A DNA stretch of 64,000 bases, taken from the NCBI GenBank assembly GCA_003116995.1, contig BDSL01000030.1:124001-188000 (forward strand), written 5' to 3'. A model generated the notes under the pieces. It saw only the letters and a list, made by a program, of their open reading frames with translations. It had not been told where the DNA came from and searched no databases. This document shows, piece by piece, positions 60,940 to 64,000 of the stretch (within the stretch, counting starts at the first letter, position 1; each line of letters begins with the position of its first letter). The position numbers and the translations under genes were made by a program. This stretch comes from Yamagishiella unicocca. Lineage: Eukaryota; Chlorophyta; Chlorophyceae; Chlamydomonadales; Volvocaceae.

Positions 60940-63056
60940 CTACTTGCGCGGGCGTTCCAGCAGGAAGACGTTGCCCTTGTTGTCGCGGCCCACCCGCCAT
61001 GCTCCGGGCGCCGCCCCCCCCGCCCCCGCCTCCTCATCCAGGTAGGTGATGTCGAGGTGGCCCTCGGGGTTGAAAATGGACAGCAGCAGGTCAAGGTTGG
61101 CCTGGAAGATCTTCTGGAGCTGAGCGGGGGTCTGCGGAGGCGGGGGGAAGAGGGTGCTAATTGGTTGTACGTCGGTCGTACACCCGAGGGAAACGGCATA
61201 CCATAAAAACCACGTCATGATCTTGACACCCGTGATCCCGTACTAACTGGGATGCCCCACGTGTCGTTGTCGCGGCTCCCAAGCCCCTCTCACGCGGCCC
61301 CGCCCGTGTCAGCAAGCGTAGCCGTGCCACCACCTCTGCCTGTCCTGGCACTGTCCCCGCCTGTGTTCGCAAGGCCTCGTTAAAAATGTGGGATTCGTCA
61401 CACGATTTTGCCCTAGGGCCCTCCCCGCTTCACAGCCTTTATTAACGAATCCTTAAACCCGTTCAACCAGTGCTTCTACACGCCGCACAGACCCCTCCCC
61501 GGGCCCTATCCCCCCTGCCCACCCCCTCGCAGACCCCCTGCGCAACCGCATCACGCCGCCGTGCCTCAAACTCTGGGCCGCGTGCACCCACCAGCGCCGA
61601 GTCCAGGTAGGTGATGCCCACCCTCTGCTCCGAGACCACGTCGTACTTCGCACGGATGGTCAGCGAGCCGCCAATGGACGAGAGGCCCGACACGGAGAAG
61701 TCAATTTTGTTGACCTGAGGGGTCGCGGAGGCGAGTGCGGAGTGAGGACCCGGAGGGCGTCGTCGTGGTGGCTACCTCGATGACACGTTGAGGAGAGAGG
61801 TGCCAAGAAAATATGATGACAGATAACGATACGGTGTGGAACATGAGGATGGATGCCGTCCACGACTGGTTGCGTGATATGGCCAGGGGCTCTGCGCCGT
61901 TCCTGGGTGCATGGACCTCCTTGCTTTTGGCATAAGGGAACACATTCTTCTCTCCTAGCCGCTGACCCCGTCGACCCCTTTACTAAGCTGCCGAGTCCGT
62001 TCATTGGCTCCCCGCCCTCGCCGGTCTCACCGCCAGGTTGTTGGCAGTGTCGATGTGCTGCATGAAGTCGCCCAGCCGCACAAACTCCCGCAGACCCAGC
62101 TTGGTGCGCTTGACACCCTGGCGGAGGGCGGGGGAGGGGGCAAATGGACGGCAAGAGTAAGCGGATGTGGTGGCGGTGGTGGAGCCAGGGCTGAGTACAG
62201 GAGACATGAGGGTGCGGCAACGGCAACGGCGAAGGCATCGGCACTGGTGGCCGAGGCCCAGCCGCCGTGAGCCGTCGTGTGTTGTATGATGGAAGAGGGC
62301 GCAATCTACGGCTGGGATGCTTGAGGTCCGCCGGCGTGCATCTGGGGTTTGGGCAGATGCTAGGAGCAATGTGTCCCGATGGCGCAACGGTCGATACGTG
62401 TGCCATACCCGAATTAATGGCTGTTGCGAATGCAGTTCATAGGGTCGCGCCACATCAGCCATTCCTGCGCTGCTTGTCACCGCATGTGCGTGATGCGTTT
62501 GTCTGTTTGTTGCGGACGACAGGGTGCTCAGGAGGAGGTCGCTCTGGGTGTTCCCCAGAGCGACCCGTTGGTCGCCGCCAGGATGAACCTGGCGTAGAAT
62601 GAGCTAGCGGCACACGTACCGTGATAGTGATCGTCGAGTAAAGCAGGCGCCAGTCTCCTGCGACTGATGCCAAGTTTGAGGTTGGAGCCTTTTGCGTGTT
62701 GTGCTGTTCCAACTCGCCGATGAGGGCGAGGATGCGAGCCTTCTTCGCAGCCTGCAAAGGGGGTTCCGGGCTTCAGTAACAAGCACATACGACGCTTACA
62801 CAGCTCCACTTACCGGCACGCCGAAGATGCCTCTATCCAGCCCCTCCAGCTCGCTCCGCAATTGCGTCTTTATCTCCTCTGGCCCGCCCGAGGGACGGGA
62901 TGGATAAGCCGTTGCCACTGCAGAAGCAATGAACCCATTCGTAGACGAGTGCGCAACGTGTAATCTTCTCGCCGCGACTTGCGTTGTGTGGTGCAAACCA
63001 GCGAGTTGTGGTGCGCTGGACCGCGATGGCCGCTGGGCGTGTAATGCTTGTCGCAT
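60940..63056 (-). CDS. Plastid lipid-associated protein (PAP/fibrillin family), third copy
   Basis: Fibrillin-family protein of 258 residues. Exons 63056-62814, 62751-62620, 62117-62031, 61714-61592 and 61131-60940; all introns fall between codons (phase 0). The N-terminal 45 residues are Arg/Ser/His-rich without acids, as expected for a plastid transit peptide. Next come [16 protein letters not shown] and the helix [18 protein letters not shown]. The core strand is [15 protein letters not shown], then [25 protein letters not shown] and [16 protein letters not shown]. The end has [26 protein letters not shown] and [16 protein letters not shown], the family terminal motif with a short Gly/Ala insertion. 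This copy is divergent from the DDX1-type gene. Confidence 0.92.
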
Positions 63057-63307
63057 TCTGAAGGGATTATATTTACAGAAAGGTTATAATTAAGGCGGGT
63101 CCATCTGCAAGCTACATGGGAACAGTTACTCCACAGCACGGCAAAAACGCTATTGGGCCTCCCCTTCGTTGCCGCACAGCGCATATGATGAACATCTATA
63201 GCGACAAACAATCGACTACTGTAATTTAAAGTGTCGTTCCTTGCCCAAAGCCTCCTTAAAGTCCCGGATAGAAGACATATTGCGTATTGTAGCCTGTTCC
63301 GGCCGCG
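63057..63307. promoter_or_regulatory. Short bidirectional upstream region between third fibrillin and DDX1-type genes
   Basis: 251 bp between the divergent start codons, AT-rich in its first half (runs such as TTATATTTACAG near 63067). It probably contains both promoters. No specific element is assigned. Confidence 0.45.
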
Positions 63308-63660
63308 ATGTCGGCTTTCGAGGAATTAGGCGTCATGCCAGAGCTATGTAAAGCGGTGGAGGAGCTGGGTTGGACGTAAGCCCGCGCAGGCCAAGCACGC
63401 CACCCAGCTGGCACCCGTTACCTGACGCCACCTCTGCCCACCCAAACGCAGGCTGCCCTCGCCGGTCCAGGCGGAGGCGATACCGCTCATCCTTGGCGGC
63501 GGCGACGTCATGGCGGTAAGGCTGATGGGGAGAGGGGCTGCTGTTCCGGATCCTGGATCCCGTGCATAGCAAAACGGCACGGATTAACTTCTGGCTCATC
63601 CACCCACCACCGTACGATGCTCCCTTCCAGGCGGCGGAGACTGGCAGCGGCAAGACTGGG
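63308..63660 (+). CDS. DDX1: DDX1-type DEAD-box RNA helicase, first three exons only
   Basis: N-terminus of a DDX1-like RNA helicase, a protein associated in animals with the RtcB tRNA ligase complex and RNA processing. Exons 63308-63375, 63452-63515 and 63631-63660 join in phase to 54 residues. The sequence begins MSAFEELGVMPELCKAVEEL and continues LPSPVQAEAIPLILGGGDVM, then AAETGSGKTG. This follows the animal DDX1 N-terminus closely, including the 'GVMPE' start, the GGGDV stretch and the AAETGSGKTG Walker A. The third exon is only 30 nt and encodes the whole motif I. The SPRY insertion that would confirm DDX1 lies off the right edge. Confidence 0.85.
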
Positions 63661-64000
63661 GTAGGTGCTCACAGGGGGCCGCTGGTGCAATCTGGTTCGG
63701 ATGAAATCGGATCGGATAGGAGCGTTGGGCATACCTGCCTTGGCAGGAGTTACTCGCATTCGGGTACATACTCAGAAACTCACAACTGTGCCCAAGCACA
63801 GATCCACAGCAGCAATTTGCTGTCGGCCCCTGCTCCAACCGTAACGCAAAGCTGCCCAGCCAGCTCATAGGCGCCCTCTCCTCCCCCCCCCACGGGCCCC
63901 TGCATCCAAGACGCCCCTGCATCCAAACCTCGGCCTGCTGCCGGGTTTACCGAATTTGCCACGGGTTTTACGAATTTCCCCTCCCACTATCGCCAGCCCA
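63661..64000 (+). other. Intron of the DDX1-type gene running to the right edge
   Basis: After exon 3 the sequence shows the donor GTAGGT. No frame in the last 340 bp resembles the expected continuation (AFSIPV-like) of the helicase, so it is read as intron. A duplicated GCCCCTGCATCCAA motif occurs near 63894-63926. Confidence 0.55.

Noticed and set aside
58034..63056. Fibrillins at 58-60 and 61-63 kb as a recent tandem duplication
   Set aside because: Intron phases differ and the protein cores share only family-level motifs, so they are old paralogues.

Overview
This window looks like nuclear DNA from a volvocine or Chlamydomonas-like green alga (Chlamydomonadales). The evidence is GC-rich coding sequence, many short GT-AG introns with GTGAG-type donors and GCAG acceptors, and very long Ala/Gly/Gln/Pro-rich insertions inside otherwise conserved proteins. 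Further evidence is TGTAA motifs downstream of several stop codons, TTTTAGGG-like telomere motifs, plastid-type proteins (fibrillins, RUS) and many minisatellites. I cannot name the species. Gene models were built by joining reading frames at splice sites. Except where stated, all exon phases join without a frameshift.

Layout, left to right. A very large HRQ1-type DNA helicase runs on the minus strand (480 to 11712; its 3' end lies off the left edge). It is divergent from a RUS/DUF647 gene (12085-14433, +). A WBP2-like GRAM-domain gene (15899-18089, -) is divergent from a giant plant-type CPSF_A/DDB1-family gene (18468-32114, +). A smaller-gene region follows: an MMADHC/CblD-like cobalamin-trafficking gene (32578-33534, +), a Rab11-type GTPase (34201-35333, +), a plastid fibrillin (36074 to about 37532, -), a 187-aa putative plastid protein (38788-40035, -) and an unidentified conserved-looking gene (41065-43352, -). 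The last is divergent from CHMP1/DID2 (43894-45574, +).

The right third holds a DBP7/DDX31-type RNA helicase (46839-51581, -) divergent from a rhomboid protease with a 450-residue disordered N-terminus (51852-57515, +). Two more fibrillins follow (58034-59804 and 60940-63056, both -). Last come the first three exons of a DDX1-type helicase (63308 to past the right edge, +).

The genes do not form one pathway; this is ordinary housekeeping gene space. Recurring themes are three superfamily-2 helicases, three fibrillins of clearly different exon structure, and five head-to-head gene pairs with 250-540 bp between start codons. No transposon, CRISPR array, rRNA gene or convincing tRNA was seen. 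The most distinctive points are the size inflation of HRQ1 and the CPSF_A protein, a GC-AG intron in the Rab gene, a B12-trafficking gene in an alga, telomere-like repeats inside an intron, and several minisatellites next to splice sites or a stop codon.
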